The notes beneath the pieces were generated by a model. That model was not told the DNA's origin. It made no database searches and saw nothing but the letters and a program-made list of their open reading frames with translations. 9,007 nucleotides of DNA from an uncultured Nitrospinaceae bacterium (GTDB lineage Bacteria > Nitrospinota > Nitrospinia > Nitrospinales > VA-1): positions 1 through 9,007 of the forward strand of contig CAJWLY010000052.1 of assembly GCA_913043155.1 (NCBI GenBank), written 5' to 3'. Below are positions 1-6,768 of the stretch, one piece after another. The translations under genes were made by a program, and so were the position numbers. The first letter of the stretch is position 1; each line of letters opens with the position of its first letter.

Positions 1-286
1 TCGATTGAAACATCCGCGCCAGCACCGCTTTGGTGATATCGTCATGGGTTGAACCCAGCCCGCCGGTCGTAACGACAATCTCGGCACGCTCCAAAGCCTG
101 TTCGATTGCGTCGACGATGGCACTTTCGTCGTCGCCCACCGAGGTCATCCGCGGTACGTCGATCCCCAGGGAATGAAGTTGCCCGCTCAGATATCGCGCA
201 TTGGTATCCTGAATGAGGCCGCTCACCACTTCGTTCCCGACCGTGACAATTTCCGCCCGTATAAGACCTTTTTTACTTTTAAACAT
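1..286 (-). CDS. cinA: CinA/MoaB-like molybdopterin-binding-fold protein, N-terminal part
   Basis: This is the first 95 codons of a gene that continues past the left edge. It starts at an ATG at 286-284 and is open throughout. Residues 11-95 follow the N-terminal MoaB-like domain of competence/damage-inducible protein A: AEIVTVGNEVVSG at 11-23, DTNARYL at 27-33, then the phosphate-binding-type signature TTGGLGSTHDDIT at 73-85. The usual form of that signature is GGLGPT, so a Ser replaces the Pro here. In full-length CinA this domain has ADP-ribose/NAD-derived pyrophosphatase activity and is followed by a nicotinamide-nucleotide deamidase domain. That second half would lie outside the window, so a stand-alone MoaB-like protein of about 250 residues is equally possible. 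No strong Shine-Dalgarno precedes the ATG. The gene is divergent from the transporter at 652. The family call is firm; the exact subfamily and gene symbol are not. Confidence 0.82.
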   Translation of the reverse strand, partial: MFKSKKGLIRAEIVTVGNEVVSGLIQDTNARYLSGQLHSLGIDVPRMTSVGDDESAIVDAIEQALERAEIVVTTGGLGSTHDDITKAVLARMFQS

Positions 287-651
287 GGATAAACTATGTG
301 TTATTTTCAGTTCATTAAACAAGCCCAGTCTAGACGCACACCACGAATCGCGTTAACCTAATCTCCAAAAACACGGCGGGGCACGCTCATCGTCACTATT
401 TTAAGCTTCTAGAGCGGTTGGACAAGCGCTTTTCGTTAATAGGAACAACAAAAACCACCACTAAAATTTGAGCAATTTGCAAAAAAAGACTTCCACAACC
501 ATTTTTTTATAAAATGATTCAGACAATGGACAGTAACGAAATCTCTCTAATTCCACTTTTAAAGGGGATCAGAAGGATTTCACAACAATAAGGCCGGCCC
601 CGCCTACAAAGCAGAAACCAAGAAACCACATCAACAAAGCACACAATCTTT
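287..651. other. Divergent intergenic region, no gene seen
   Basis: These 365 bp separate the divergent cinA-like gene and the transporter. The region is AT-rich apart from a short GC-rich patch at 593-608 that contains the 8-bp palindrome GGCCGGCC. I find no ORF with protein character and no strong inverted repeat. A TATAAA/TAAAAT box at 508-515 on the plus strand could serve the transporter, but nothing resembling a -35 element lies 16-18 bp upstream of it. A perfect 8-bp tandem repeat, AGAAACCA twice, occupies 613-628 just before the transporter start and is probably trivial. Confidence 0.6.
398..425 (-). promoter_or_regulatory. Possible sigma-70 promoter for the cinA-like gene
   Basis: Read on the minus strand, TTGTCC (425-420) and TAAAAT (403-398) are separated by 16 bp. 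They match 4/6 and 5/6 of the housekeeping consensus. The start site would fall near 390, leaving a leader of about 105 nt before the ATG at 286. In a spacer this AT-rich such a match can arise by chance. Confidence 0.3.
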
Positions 652-1875
652 ATGACTCAAGATTCTTCTCCGGGACCATCAGGGTTCCTCTACCAGACTT
701 ACCGGTGTGACTTGTGGCGTGGCTTCTTCGATGGTGCGTTGAGCGCTGGGGCGCAAACATTCTCTCTGTTCATTGCCATCCGTTATTATAGTGCAGGGGA
801 AGGTATTAAGTCCCTCATCGCCGGCGCTCCATTCATGGGGATGATCCTTTCTCTTCTACTAGTCCACCATTTATCGGGCAAGGGACTAAAAAAATCAGCG
901 TGTGGAGCGTGGCCTTCGGTGATAACAGGAATCTGCTTGATCGTAGCCGCCTGGGCACCATCTCTGGAACTTTTCGCTCTGGCGGTCATTGCGGGTTATA
1001 TTTTTCGAGGCGCCCTGCTTCCTTTTCTCACTTCAATCTATCACGACAACTATCCACATGATCAACGCGGATTTTATTTTTCGAAGCCATTACTAATGAC
1101 TGTCGGCATCTCTGGACTGTTTGGATATGTCGGATCGTCCCTGTTAGAAGTCAGTTTAAATTATTACAACTGGTTGTTCACCTGGTTGGGGGTATGTGGA
1201 CTCGCCAAGGCATGGGCAATTTATTCGATGCCTTCGCAAACGCTCGAGGGCAGGTCGCATGATCATCCTTTTGGAAATCTCAAATACGCCGTTCAGGATC
1301 GGGAGTTTGGCTATGTTCTGTTCACCTGGTTCATCATGGGGTTCGCCAACCTCTGGATTCTACCGTTGAGAGTAGACTATGTTGCTTCTTCCACCTACGG
1401 TATCGAGGCGTCTCCCCTGATGGTCGCTCTGATCATCACGATCGTTCCCGAAACGATGCGCTTCTTCTTTATTCCTTTCTGGGCACGCCTGTTCGACCAA
1501 ATGAACTTCGTTGTCCTTCGTATGATACTGAACGTTTTGTTCGGTACTGGGATAGCGTTATTTTTCATGAGCAAAAACTTGATGGTGATCGGAGCCGGAT
1601 CGGCCTTGATCGGTATTTCCTTTGCCGGCGGCAGTATCGCCTGGAGCTTGTGGGTCACCAAATACGCACCGCCGGGAAGAGTGACGGCCTATATGTCTGT
1701 CCATGTCTGTCTCACCGGCATCCGAGGAACTATCGGACCCATGATTGGATACTGGGCTGCTGCACAGATCGGCACCACAATGACCGGCTGGGTCTCCTGC
1801 GGAATGATGTTTCTGGCCACGGCTCTACTCGTCCCGGAAATCAAGCGCGGCCGGCGGCCCCCTCCAACCTCTTGA
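652..1875 (+). CDS. Major facilitator superfamily (MFS) transporter, substrate unknown
   Basis: The 407-residue product is a polytopic inner-membrane protein. I count about 12 hydrophobic segments, near residues 25-46, 54-75, 89-103, 106-129, 145-165, 170-192, 219-245, 257-283, 288-309, 312-338, 345-374 and 378-396. A charged cytoplasmic stretch lies between segments 6 and 7 (about 194-218). This 6+6 layout and the length are typical of MFS secondary carriers. The loop between segments 2 and 3 (HHLSGKGLKKS, 72-82) looks like a degenerate MFS motif A, and YPHDQRG (134-140) follows segment 4 where such permeases often carry a P..RG signature. No residue pattern identifies a substrate. No Shine-Dalgarno precedes the ATG, so the start is only moderately certain, although the first predicted helix begins soon after it. 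The gene appears to be a single transcription unit: it is divergent from cinA and 248 bp from purE, which has its own promoter. Confidence 0.85.
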   Translation: MTQDSSPGPSGFLYQTYRCDLWRGFFDGALSAGAQTFSLFIAIRYYSAGEGIKSLIAGAPFMGMILSLLLVHHLSGKGLKKSACGAWPSVITGICLIVAAWAPSLELFALAVIAGYIFRGALLPFLTSIYHDNYPHDQRGFYFSKPLLMTVGISGLFGYVGSSLLEVSLNYYNWLFTWLGVCGLAKAWAIYSMPSQTLEGRSHDHPFGNLKYAVQDREFGYVLFTWFIMGFANLWILPLRVDYVASSTYGIEASPLMVALIITIVPETMRFFFIPFWARLFDQMNFVVLRMILNVLFGTGIALFFMSKNLMVIGAGSALIGISFAGGSIAWSLWVTKYAPPGRVTAYMSVHVCLTGIRGTIGPMIGYWAAAQIGTTMTGWVSCGMMFLATALLVPEIKRGRRPPPTS

Positions 1876-1949
1876 TTGCTGATGATCCATTCCGTAGACA
1901 AGTAACACGGACCGGTGCGGGACTGGACAAGAAAAATCTACTCAATCTT

Positions 1950-1978
1950 TTGTTTTTAAACGACTATTTTGATATACT
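1950..1978 (+). promoter_or_regulatory. Probable sigma-70 promoter of the purE operon (extended -10)
   Basis: TTGTTT at 1950-1955 and TATACT at 1973-1978 are spaced 17 bp apart. The -10 is preceded by TGA, giving an extended -10 (TGnTATACT). The -10 matches 5/6 of consensus, while the -35 matches only the TTG half, which is typical of extended -10 promoters. Transcription would begin near 1985 and give a leader of about 140 nt before the purE start. Confidence 0.55.
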
Positions 1979-2032
1979 CGTAACAAATAGATAGTCGAAA
2001 TTGTTATAAACTTAGTTATCAATCACCGTTTA

Positions 2033-2082
2033 ACCCTGATTGATACTGTACTCTGCCTGCCCTGGTCGATTAACATCAGGGT
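2033..2082 (+). promoter_or_regulatory. Inverted repeat in the purE leader, possible RNA structure
   Basis: ACCCTGAT (2033-2040) and ATCAGGGT (2075-2082) are perfect 8-bp complements across a 34-nt loop. A second CCCTG at 2060-2064 could instead pair with the same CAGGG (2077-2081) across 12 nt. Two exclusive hairpins are therefore possible in the leader. No T-run follows, so this is not a simple terminator. I do not recognise a known purine or ZTP riboswitch core here. It might also be an operator for a dimeric repressor. Confidence 0.35.
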
Positions 2083-2108
2083 ATCTGCGGGTATAAGAGA
2101 CTTTTTCT

Positions 2109-2117
2109 AAGGGGGAA
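2109..2117 (+). promoter_or_regulatory. Shine-Dalgarno that decides the purE TTG start
   Basis: The purine run AAGGGGGAA lies 6 nt before TTG at 2124, a normal spacing, and supports TTG over the ATG at 2151. A wobble-rich pairing of CTTTTTC (2101-2107) with GGGGAAG (2112-2118) could partly mask it. Confidence 0.6.
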
Positions 2118-2123
2118 GCCATC

Positions 2124-2636
2124 TTGAGCAGGCCGCTAGTTGGGATCATTATGGGTAGCGATTCGGATCTTCCTGTTATGGAAGAATCGAGTAAGGTTCT
2201 GGAAAAATTTGGAGTGGCTCACGAGGTGATCGTTGCCTCAGCGCACCGTTCGCCGGAACGCACGCGCAAATACGTTCATGAAGCGCCCAAACGTGGGATT
2301 AAGGTCCTGATAGCTGGAGCTGGAGCCGCGGCACATCTTGCGGGTATGGTCGCGGCGGAATCGACCCTGCCTGTAATCGGCGTTCCCATCGATTCGTCGC
2401 CACTCAACGGACTCGATGCCCTGCTGTCGACTACGCAGATGCCGGGCGGTGTTCCAGTCGCCGGAATGGCTATTGGTAAGGCGGGTGCGAAAAACGCGGG
2501 GGTCCTTGCGGCGCAGATCCTCGCGTTGGGTAATAAAACTCTCAATCAGAAGCTGGTCAAATATAAAAAAGATCAAGCTAAAGAGGTCGAGCGCAAAAGC
2601 CGCAAGCTAAAATCGGACCATGCCGGAAATATTTAA
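2124..2636 (+). CDS. purE: N5-carboxyaminoimidazole ribonucleotide mutase PurE (class I)
   Basis: PurE converts N5-CAIR to CAIR in de novo purine synthesis and works in the cytoplasm as an octamer. At 170 residues the length is normal. The substrate-binding loop GSDSDLPVM is at 11-19, SAHRSPERT at 39-47 carries the catalytic His41 (His45 of E. coli), AGAGAAAHLAGM is at 64-75, and the LNGLDALLS-QMPGG-P block is at 94-111. SAHR rather than SAHK and the GLDALLS...QMP block place it in class I, the mutase type that works with PurK rather than the CO2-using class II. The TTG start is chosen because the family begins a few residues before GIIMGSDSD and because a good Shine-Dalgarno sits in front; the next ATG (2151) would remove the first beta strand. 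purK is not adjacent. The gene heads the run purE-tsaC-acpS-acyltransferase, and its last 17 bp overlap tsaC. Confidence 0.96.
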   Translation: MSRPLVGIIMGSDSDLPVMEESSKVLEKFGVAHEVIVASAHRSPERTRKYVHEAPKRGIKVLIAGAGAAAHLAGMVAAESTLPVIGVPIDSSPLNGLDALLSTTQMPGGVPVAGMAIGKAGAKNAGVLAAQILALGNKTLNQKLVKYKKDQAKEVERKSRKLKSDHAGNI

Positions 2637-3279
2637 GATCGACCCTGAAGATGAAGGTTCACTTAAGAGCCGGTCGAAGCAAATAAGGGAGACTCTCCGC
2701 CAGGGTGGGGTAATTGCTTTTCCGACCGATACTTTTTACGCCCTAGGGGCGGACCCATTCAACGAGCGGGGAGTCTGTAAAATTTTCAAAATCAAATCTC
2801 GCGAGGCAGACCAACCGCTTCTGGTTTTGGTGGCTTCCATCGCCCAAGTAGAGTGTTTGGCGGTCGCTCGGTCACAGGAAGCGGACCAATTGATGCGGGA
2901 ATGCTGGCCGGCACCATTGACTCTGATCCTCAAGGCGGTACCCGAATTGCCGAAACGTCTAACTGCAAACACAGAAACCATTGGCGTACGGTTACCAAAA
3001 AACGACTGGACGCGCCGATTGATCGAGGTGGCAGGGTGTCCGCTGACGGCGCCCAGCGCCAACAAAAGTGGTGAGAAAAACCTGCGTACCGCCGATGAAG
3101 TAAGGCGGTCCCTCGGAGACACGATCGATCTCATCATAGATGCAGGCCCAGCCCCAGGAGGAAAGGTGTCGACCCTGCTTGACACCACGGTTTCACCACC
3201 GGTTCTTATCAGACAAGGAGCGGTAACTCGAGAGAAAATCGAGTCTATTCTTAAAACGGAGTGTAGTCCCGCTTCCTAA
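2620..3279 (+). CDS. tsaC: L-threonylcarbamoyladenylate synthase (Sua5/YciO/YrdC family)
   Basis: This cytoplasmic enzyme makes threonylcarbamoyl-AMP from threonine, bicarbonate and ATP. TsaB, TsaD and TsaE then use it to form t6A at position 37 of ANN-decoding tRNAs. The 219 residues form a single YrdC-like domain: FPTDTFYALGAD at 34-45, the KIKSREADQPL nucleotide-binding loop at 57-67, WPAPLTLIL at 96-104, RLP at 124-126 and APSANKSGE at 144-152. The C-terminal end, through STLLDTT (184-190) and IRQGAV (197-202), is typical of the family. The protein is longer than minimal E. coli TsaC (about 190 residues) but lacks the extra C-terminal domain of long Sua5 proteins. Its ATG lies inside purE (17-bp overlap) with only a weak ribosome site, so translational coupling to purE is likely. 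Confidence 0.93.
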   Translation: MPEIFKIDPEDEGSLKSRSKQIRETLRQGGVIAFPTDTFYALGADPFNERGVCKIFKIKSREADQPLLVLVASIAQVECLAVARSQEADQLMRECWPAPLTLILKAVPELPKRLTANTETIGVRLPKNDWTRRLIEVAGCPLTAPSANKSGEKNLRTADEVRRSLGDTIDLIIDAGPAPGGKVSTLLDTTVSPPVLIRQGAVTREKIESILKTECSPAS

Positions 3280-3314
3280 CGGCCGGAAAGCACCCTTCTT
3301 TTACGGGGCAAGTT

Positions 3315-3692
3315 ATGATTTTTGGAATCGGAATCGACATCATCGAAATCGAACGAATCAAACATTCTATACAAAAATATTCGGAACGGTTCGAGCGAAA
3401 AGTTTTTACTCAAAGGGAAATCGATTACTGCCGCTCGCAGGCCGATCCGAGCAAGCATTTCGCCGCCCGCTTCTCCGTAAAGGAAGCGGTCCTGAAAAGC
3501 CTCGGCACGGGCATGGCTGGGGGAATCGCATGGAAAGATATTGAGGTAGGCCACCAAAGATCGGGGCAACCCGTTCTCAATCTTTATGGAAAGGGGAAGA
3601 AACTGTTCGACCACCTTAAGCTCAAAACCATCCACATCTCCATCACCCATGACAAACAGTATGCTGCCGCTCAGGCCATTGCCGAAAAATAA
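3315..3692 (+). CDS. acpS: Holo-[acyl-carrier-protein] synthase AcpS
   Basis: AcpS transfers 4'-phosphopantetheine from CoA to a serine of apo-ACP, switching on fatty acid and lipid A acyl supply. The 125-residue length is standard for this trimeric, Mg-dependent enzyme. The first signature GIGIDIIEIERI (4-15) holds the Mg ligand Asp8. The second, FAARFSVKEAVLKSLGTG (49-66), holds Glu57 and the Lys/Arg residues that bind the CoA phosphates. The C-terminal SITHDKQYAAAQAI (103-116) is the family's closing strand and helix. GGGG at 3305-3308 precedes the ATG by 6 nt. The gene begins 35 bp after tsaC and is followed 75 bp later by an acyltransferase that uses acyl-ACP, so their co-location makes biochemical sense. 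Confidence 0.96.
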   Translation: MIFGIGIDIIEIERIKHSIQKYSERFERKVFTQREIDYCRSQADPSKHFAARFSVKEAVLKSLGTGMAGGIAWKDIEVGHQRSGQPVLNLYGKGKKLFDHLKLKTIHISITHDKQYAAAQAIAEK

Positions 3693-3767
3693 ATTGGGTC
3701 AATTTCCGCACCCTCCCCTGCCTTCCAAGTATCGCATCATCATTCCTTTTCACCCATCTAGCGTCTT

Positions 3768-4706
3768 ATGAGCAAAAAATGGAGGCCTTTATCGAAGGCA
3801 CGGCATCTTTTGGAATGCGCAACGTTCCGGGCACTTATCTTTTTTTTACGACCTCTTTCGGCAAAAACGGTCTTTCGGCTGGGGCAAGCCCTCGGAGCTT
3901 TATCATACAACTGGGCGAAAAAGCGAAAACAGATGGCGCGCATCAATCTGGATATCGCCTTTGGCTATGAAAAATCGGACGCAGAGAAAAACCAGATCAT
4001 CAAAAGTTCGTTCACTCAATTAGCTGTGTCAGCGCTTCAGTGTCTCTGGGTCTGGACGGATCCGCAAAGGGTTCATCAACTGATCGAAGGTGAACCTGCC
4101 GGACTGGACCAGCTGAAAGCTTGCAAAAAGCGCGGCAAGGGGGTTTTCTTTCTGACGGCCCATTACGGCAACTGGGAGGTCATGGGTATCGACCACGGAT
4201 ACCGGGGCGTGTGCAACCTGAATTCGATCATCCGGCGCCTTGACAATCCTTATCTGGATACGATGGTGATGGGGTTCCGCACGGTTTCGGGCAATGGTAT
4301 TTTTTATCGCGATGAATCCCCCCTTCTAATTGCGCGAGCTCTTAAAAATAATGAAGCGGTAGCTGTAATGATGGATCAGAACACTGCAAAGGGCGGGATC
4401 TTCGTAGACTTTTTCGGAGAGAAGGCCGCCACCGCGCGCTCGGTCGCTCTTTTGAGTCACCGCACCGGTGCGGCAATCCTTCCTCTGTTCTCCTATCCCA
4501 CAGGAAAAGGGACCTACCGTATCGAATATGGGCCCGAACTCAAACTGGAAAAGTCTGACGATAAGGAGAGAGACATTCTCCGATGGACACAAGAATGTGA
4601 GCAGTTCATCGAGAAGGTTGTTCGAGGCTACCCTGATCCCTGGATGTGGTCTCATCGGCGGTGGAAAACACGCCCGTTGGAAGAGCGGGGAAGGAGGGTT
4701 TATTAA
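3768..4706 (+). CDS. Lipid A late acyltransferase-like protein (LpxL/HtrB family)
   Basis: The protein is 312 residues, close to the usual 290-320 for LpxL/LpxM-type acyltransferases. These enzymes move an acyl chain from acyl-ACP onto a hydroxyacyl chain of Kdo2-lipid IVA at the inner-membrane surface. The catalytic HX4E motif is seen as AHYGNWE (131-137; His132, Glu137), followed by the MMDQN block and a C-terminal block containing YPDPWMWSHRRWKTRP. The N-terminal part (about 20-50) is hydrophobic and basic and fits the membrane anchor. Which acyl position or chain is used cannot be read from sequence, and some family members act on other lipids, so I give no symbol. Ribosome-site support for the ATG is weak; it probably depends on read-through from acpS 75 bp upstream. 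It ends only 26 bp from the oppositely oriented fliA stop. Confidence 0.9.
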   Translation: MSKKWRPLSKARHLLECATFRALIFFLRPLSAKTVFRLGQALGALSYNWAKKRKQMARINLDIAFGYEKSDAEKNQIIKSSFTQLAVSALQCLWVWTDPQRVHQLIEGEPAGLDQLKACKKRGKGVFFLTAHYGNWEVMGIDHGYRGVCNLNSIIRRLDNPYLDTMVMGFRTVSGNGIFYRDESPLLIARALKNNEAVAVMMDQNTAKGGIFVDFFGEKAATARSVALLSHRTGAAILPLFSYPTGKGTYRIEYGPELKLEKSDDKERDILRWTQECEQFIEKVVRGYPDPWMWSHRRWKTRPLEERGRRVY

Positions 4707-4732
4707 AAGAGGCTAAACGGCACAAAAATGGA

Positions 4733-5494
4733 CTACAGCTCCTCAGCGGCGAAGGCTTTGAGTTTAGTGCGCAGGCGAAACATGGTTTTAGAGTGGATTT
4801 GTGAAACGCGGGATTCGGTGACGTTCAGCACAACACCGATTTCACTCATGGTAAGTTCTTTATAATAATACAGTGAAATCACCAGCCGTTCTTTTTCAGG
4901 CAGGGTATCGATGGTTTTGGCTATGATCTCTTTCAGTTCATTGAGGCGGAACTGGACCTGCGGATCGGCATCGCCTTTGCCTGCCAGGCAGTCAAGCAGG
5001 CTTTGCTGCCCGCCGGTCTCCTTGCTGATGCTCAGGTCGTCGAGACTGAGTACCGGCATGCTTCGTGTTTCGTTCAAGGTATCGAAAAATTGCTCGAGGC
5101 TAACTCCCAATTCCTTGGCAACTTCCTCATCTTCCGGGGGACGACTAAACTTTGCTTGGAGTTTCTGTACCACCGCATCTATTTTGGAAGCCTTCTGGCG
5201 AATGGATCTGGGCACCCAGTCCATCGATCTCAGTTCATCGAGAATGGCGCCGCGCACTCTGAATTCTGCGTAGGTTTTGAATTTGGCTCCCCGGGTCGGA
5301 TTGTACTTTTCTATAGCATCAATCAAACCCAGAACACCCACGCTGATTAAGTCCTCCACTTCAATATGTGGGGGCAGGCGCAGAGCAATCCGGTTAGCCA
5401 CGTATTTGACCATGGGGCTGTGTTCTACGATCACCGCCTCGCGGTTCTCCAAGTTGATTTCCATTTCCTTGACTGCCTGAAATTTTTCAGCCAT
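4733..5494 (-). CDS. fliA: Flagellar RNA polymerase sigma factor FliA (sigma-28)
   Basis: FliA directs RNA polymerase to late flagellar and chemotaxis promoters and is normally held inactive by the anti-sigma factor FlgM until hook completion. The 253-residue product has the FliA/WhiG layout. Region 2 spans about 26-95, with EDLISVGVLGLIDAIEKY (47-64), the KFKTYAEFRVRGAILDELR core-binding and -10 block (71-89) and DWVPRS (92-97). Region 3 covers about 98-180. Region 4 has TLPEKERLVISLYYY (197-211) and the helix-turn-helix LTMSEIGVVLNVTESRVSQIHS (214-235). GGGGGAG at 5512-5506 lies 11 nt before the ATG. It is the last gene of the minus-strand flagellar run, 126 bp after flhG. I see no convincing promoter in that gap, so co-transcription with flhG is likely. 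A FlgM gene is not in the window. Confidence 0.95.
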   Translation of the reverse strand: MAEKFQAVKEMEINLENREAVIVEHSPMVKYVANRIALRLPPHIEVEDLISVGVLGLIDAIEKYNPTRGAKFKTYAEFRVRGAILDELRSMDWVPRSIRQKASKIDAVVQKLQAKFSRPPEDEEVAKELGVSLEQFFDTLNETRSMPVLSLDDLSISKETGGQQSLLDCLAGKGDADPQVQFRLNELKEIIAKTIDTLPEKERLVISLYYYKELTMSEIGVVLNVTESRVSQIHSKTMFRLRTKLKAFAAEEL

Positions 5495-5620
5495 TCAATT
5501 TATTTCTCCCCCAAAACAACCCGGCACCTACACCCCGCATCAAATAGCAATATGATAGTAACCAAAAAAATACTACAAGCACCGGACAGCAACTTCCGCC
5601 CTGAATACCACTCTATTGAA

Positions 5621-6478
5621 TTAAAAACGCGTACGCCAAAACAGCGTCCGCTGGTCTTCGCCAACGACAGGCCGGTTTTCATCTACCATCTTCTGAGCCA
5701 ATTGGTTCACGCACTGACTAACCTTGGCGTAGGGATACAGCTCCATAAATGCCTTCTGTTGACGAACGGCTTTGGAGACGTTTGAATCGGATAGAATAAA
5801 TCCAAGATATTCCACAGCCACGTTCGGCAAAAACCGGTCGGTCACCGTGGTGAGATTGTGAAAAATCAACTGGGCCTCTCTTTCGGCCCCGACGGAATTG
5901 ACGATCAAGCGAAAATGTTTTTGCGCGTGTTTGGTATACAGGGTTTTGATGAGTGCGTAGACATCGGTCAAGGAAGTGGGTTCGGTGGTGGCAACCAACA
6001 AGGTTTCGTGCGCGGCACTGCAAAAATAGGTAACGTTGGAGGAAATTCCCGCGCTGGTATCAAAAATGAGGAAATCGTATCCGCTACTGATCCTGTCCAA
6101 CTCGTCCATGAGCACTACTTTCTTTTCCTGGTCAAGTTGAGTCAGTTCCTGGAGCCCATCTCCCGCTGGAAGCACTCGAATATCGGCCGGACCGCTGACA
6201 ATGATTTCTTCAACGCTCTTTTCCCCAGACAAAACATGGCCAATGTGAAACTTGGGGCTTAGACCCAGAAGGATATCGATGTTATTGAGCCCCAAGTCCG
6301 CATCCACCACCAGAACTTTTTTGCTCCGTTTGGCGAATGCATAAGCGAGGTTGGCGACGATGTTGGTTTTACCGACGCCTCCCTTCCCGCTACTTACAGC
6401 TAACACCCTGAGGGAGGAAGGTTTCATTTCGTTCGATCCAGTTCTTTTAAAAGTCCTTACCTGATTTCCTAAGACCAC
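5621..6478 (-). CDS. flhG: Flagellum number/placement ATPase FlhG (MinD-like, FleN/YlxH)
   Basis: FlhG is a membrane-associated MinD/ParA-type ATPase that controls flagellar number and position, usually together with the GTPase FlhF, and contacts FliM/FliN in the C-ring. The 285 residues show the deviant Walker A SSGKGGVGKTN (29-39), the Walker A' DADLGLNNIDIL (59-70), the Walker B FLIFDTSAGIS (136-146) and the TTEPTSLTDVYALIK signature (164-178). The C-terminal AVRQQKAFMELYP block is also typical of FlhG. I chose GTG at 6478 because AAAGG (6490-6486) precedes it by 7 nt. ATG at 6427 (residue 18) is the alternative and would give 268 residues. An in-frame TAA at 6496-6494 bars a longer N-terminus. 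The N-terminal DQAxxLR motif that stimulates FlhF GTPase is not visible, and flhF is not adjacent. Confidence 0.92.
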   Translation of the reverse strand: MVLGNQVRTFKRTGSNEMKPSSLRVLAVSSGKGGVGKTNIVANLAYAFAKRSKKVLVVDADLGLNNIDILLGLSPKFHIGHVLSGEKSVEEIIVSGPADIRVLPAGDGLQELTQLDQEKKVVLMDELDRISSGYDFLIFDTSAGISSNVTYFCSAAHETLLVATTEPTSLTDVYALIKTLYTKHAQKHFRLIVNSVGAEREAQLIFHNLTTVTDRFLPNVAVEYLGFILSDSNVSKAVRQQKAFMELYPYAKVSQCVNQLAQKMVDENRPVVGEDQRTLFWRTRF

Positions 6479-6552
6479 GATTCGACCTTTTATTTAGCTT
6501 TATTTCAGTTAAAAATCAAACGAAACACCATGGGTTTATAATCAATTTCATG

Positions 6553-6576
6553 CGTCAAAAAACCCATCAAAAAACC
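6553..6576. repeat. Tandem 12-bp direct repeat, two copies
   Basis: CGTCAAAAAACC (6553-6564) is followed directly by CATCAAAAAACC (6565-6576), with one mismatch. It lies about 75 bp upstream of the flhG start on the minus strand. It could be a small slippage product or a pair of protein-binding sites; nothing else supports a role. Confidence 0.4.
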
Positions 6577-6692
6577 ACTCTAAAAAAGATGTTGCAAAGG
6601 CCATACCGAAAATTGAGGTTTTATTATAAAAAAATGGAAAATAGGGAGTGTGTATGCGGAATGCTGGTAGGGAGAAACACTGAAAGATCCGA

Positions 6693-6718
6693 CCCACTAT
6701 TTCTCTTGGAATAGTGGG
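6693..6718 (-). terminator. Strong hairpin downstream of fliN
   Basis: CCCACTATT (6693-6701) and AATAGTGGG (6710-6718) form a perfect 9-bp stem with an 8-nt loop, about 60 nt beyond the fliN stop. No T-run follows on either strand, so it is not a textbook intrinsic terminator. It may mark or protect the 3' end of the fliMN message or act as a processing site. Confidence 0.4.
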
Positions 6719-6752
6719 AAGGTTCCCCAAAAGAAAATGATGCCACGCTTGG

Positions 6753-6768
6753 AGAAACGGGAGTTTCT
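6753..6768 (-). repeat. Small hairpin just after the fliN stop
   Basis: On the minus strand AGAAAC-TCCC-GTTTCT gives a perfect 6-bp stem with a tetraloop, starting 8 nt after the fliN stop. It is followed 38 nt later by the larger hairpin. Possible mRNA 3'-end structure; function unknown. Confidence 0.35.

Noticed and set aside
1896..1945. Intrinsic terminator after the transporter
   Set aside because: CCGGT and ACTGG could form a weak wobble-containing stem, but an A-rich rather than T-rich stretch follows it.
1650..1994. 114-codon plus-strand frame at the end of the transporter gene
   Set aside because: It is an out-of-frame shadow of the transporter's C-terminal half and has no membrane or family signature.
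1985..2123. Purine or ZTP riboswitch in front of purE
   Set aside because: I looked for the conserved cores of both classes and did not find them; only simple inverted repeats are present.
5500..5682. 60-codon minus-strand frame across the flhG end and the flhG-fliA gap
   Set aside because: It overlaps the well-supported flhG C-terminus in another frame and has cysteine-rich, non-family content. Treated as a shadow.
6548..6730. 60-codon minus-strand frame in the fliN-flhG gap
   Set aside because: Phe-rich translation of a T-rich tandem repeat and hairpin; no ribosome site and no resemblance to FlhF, FliO or other flagellar proteins.
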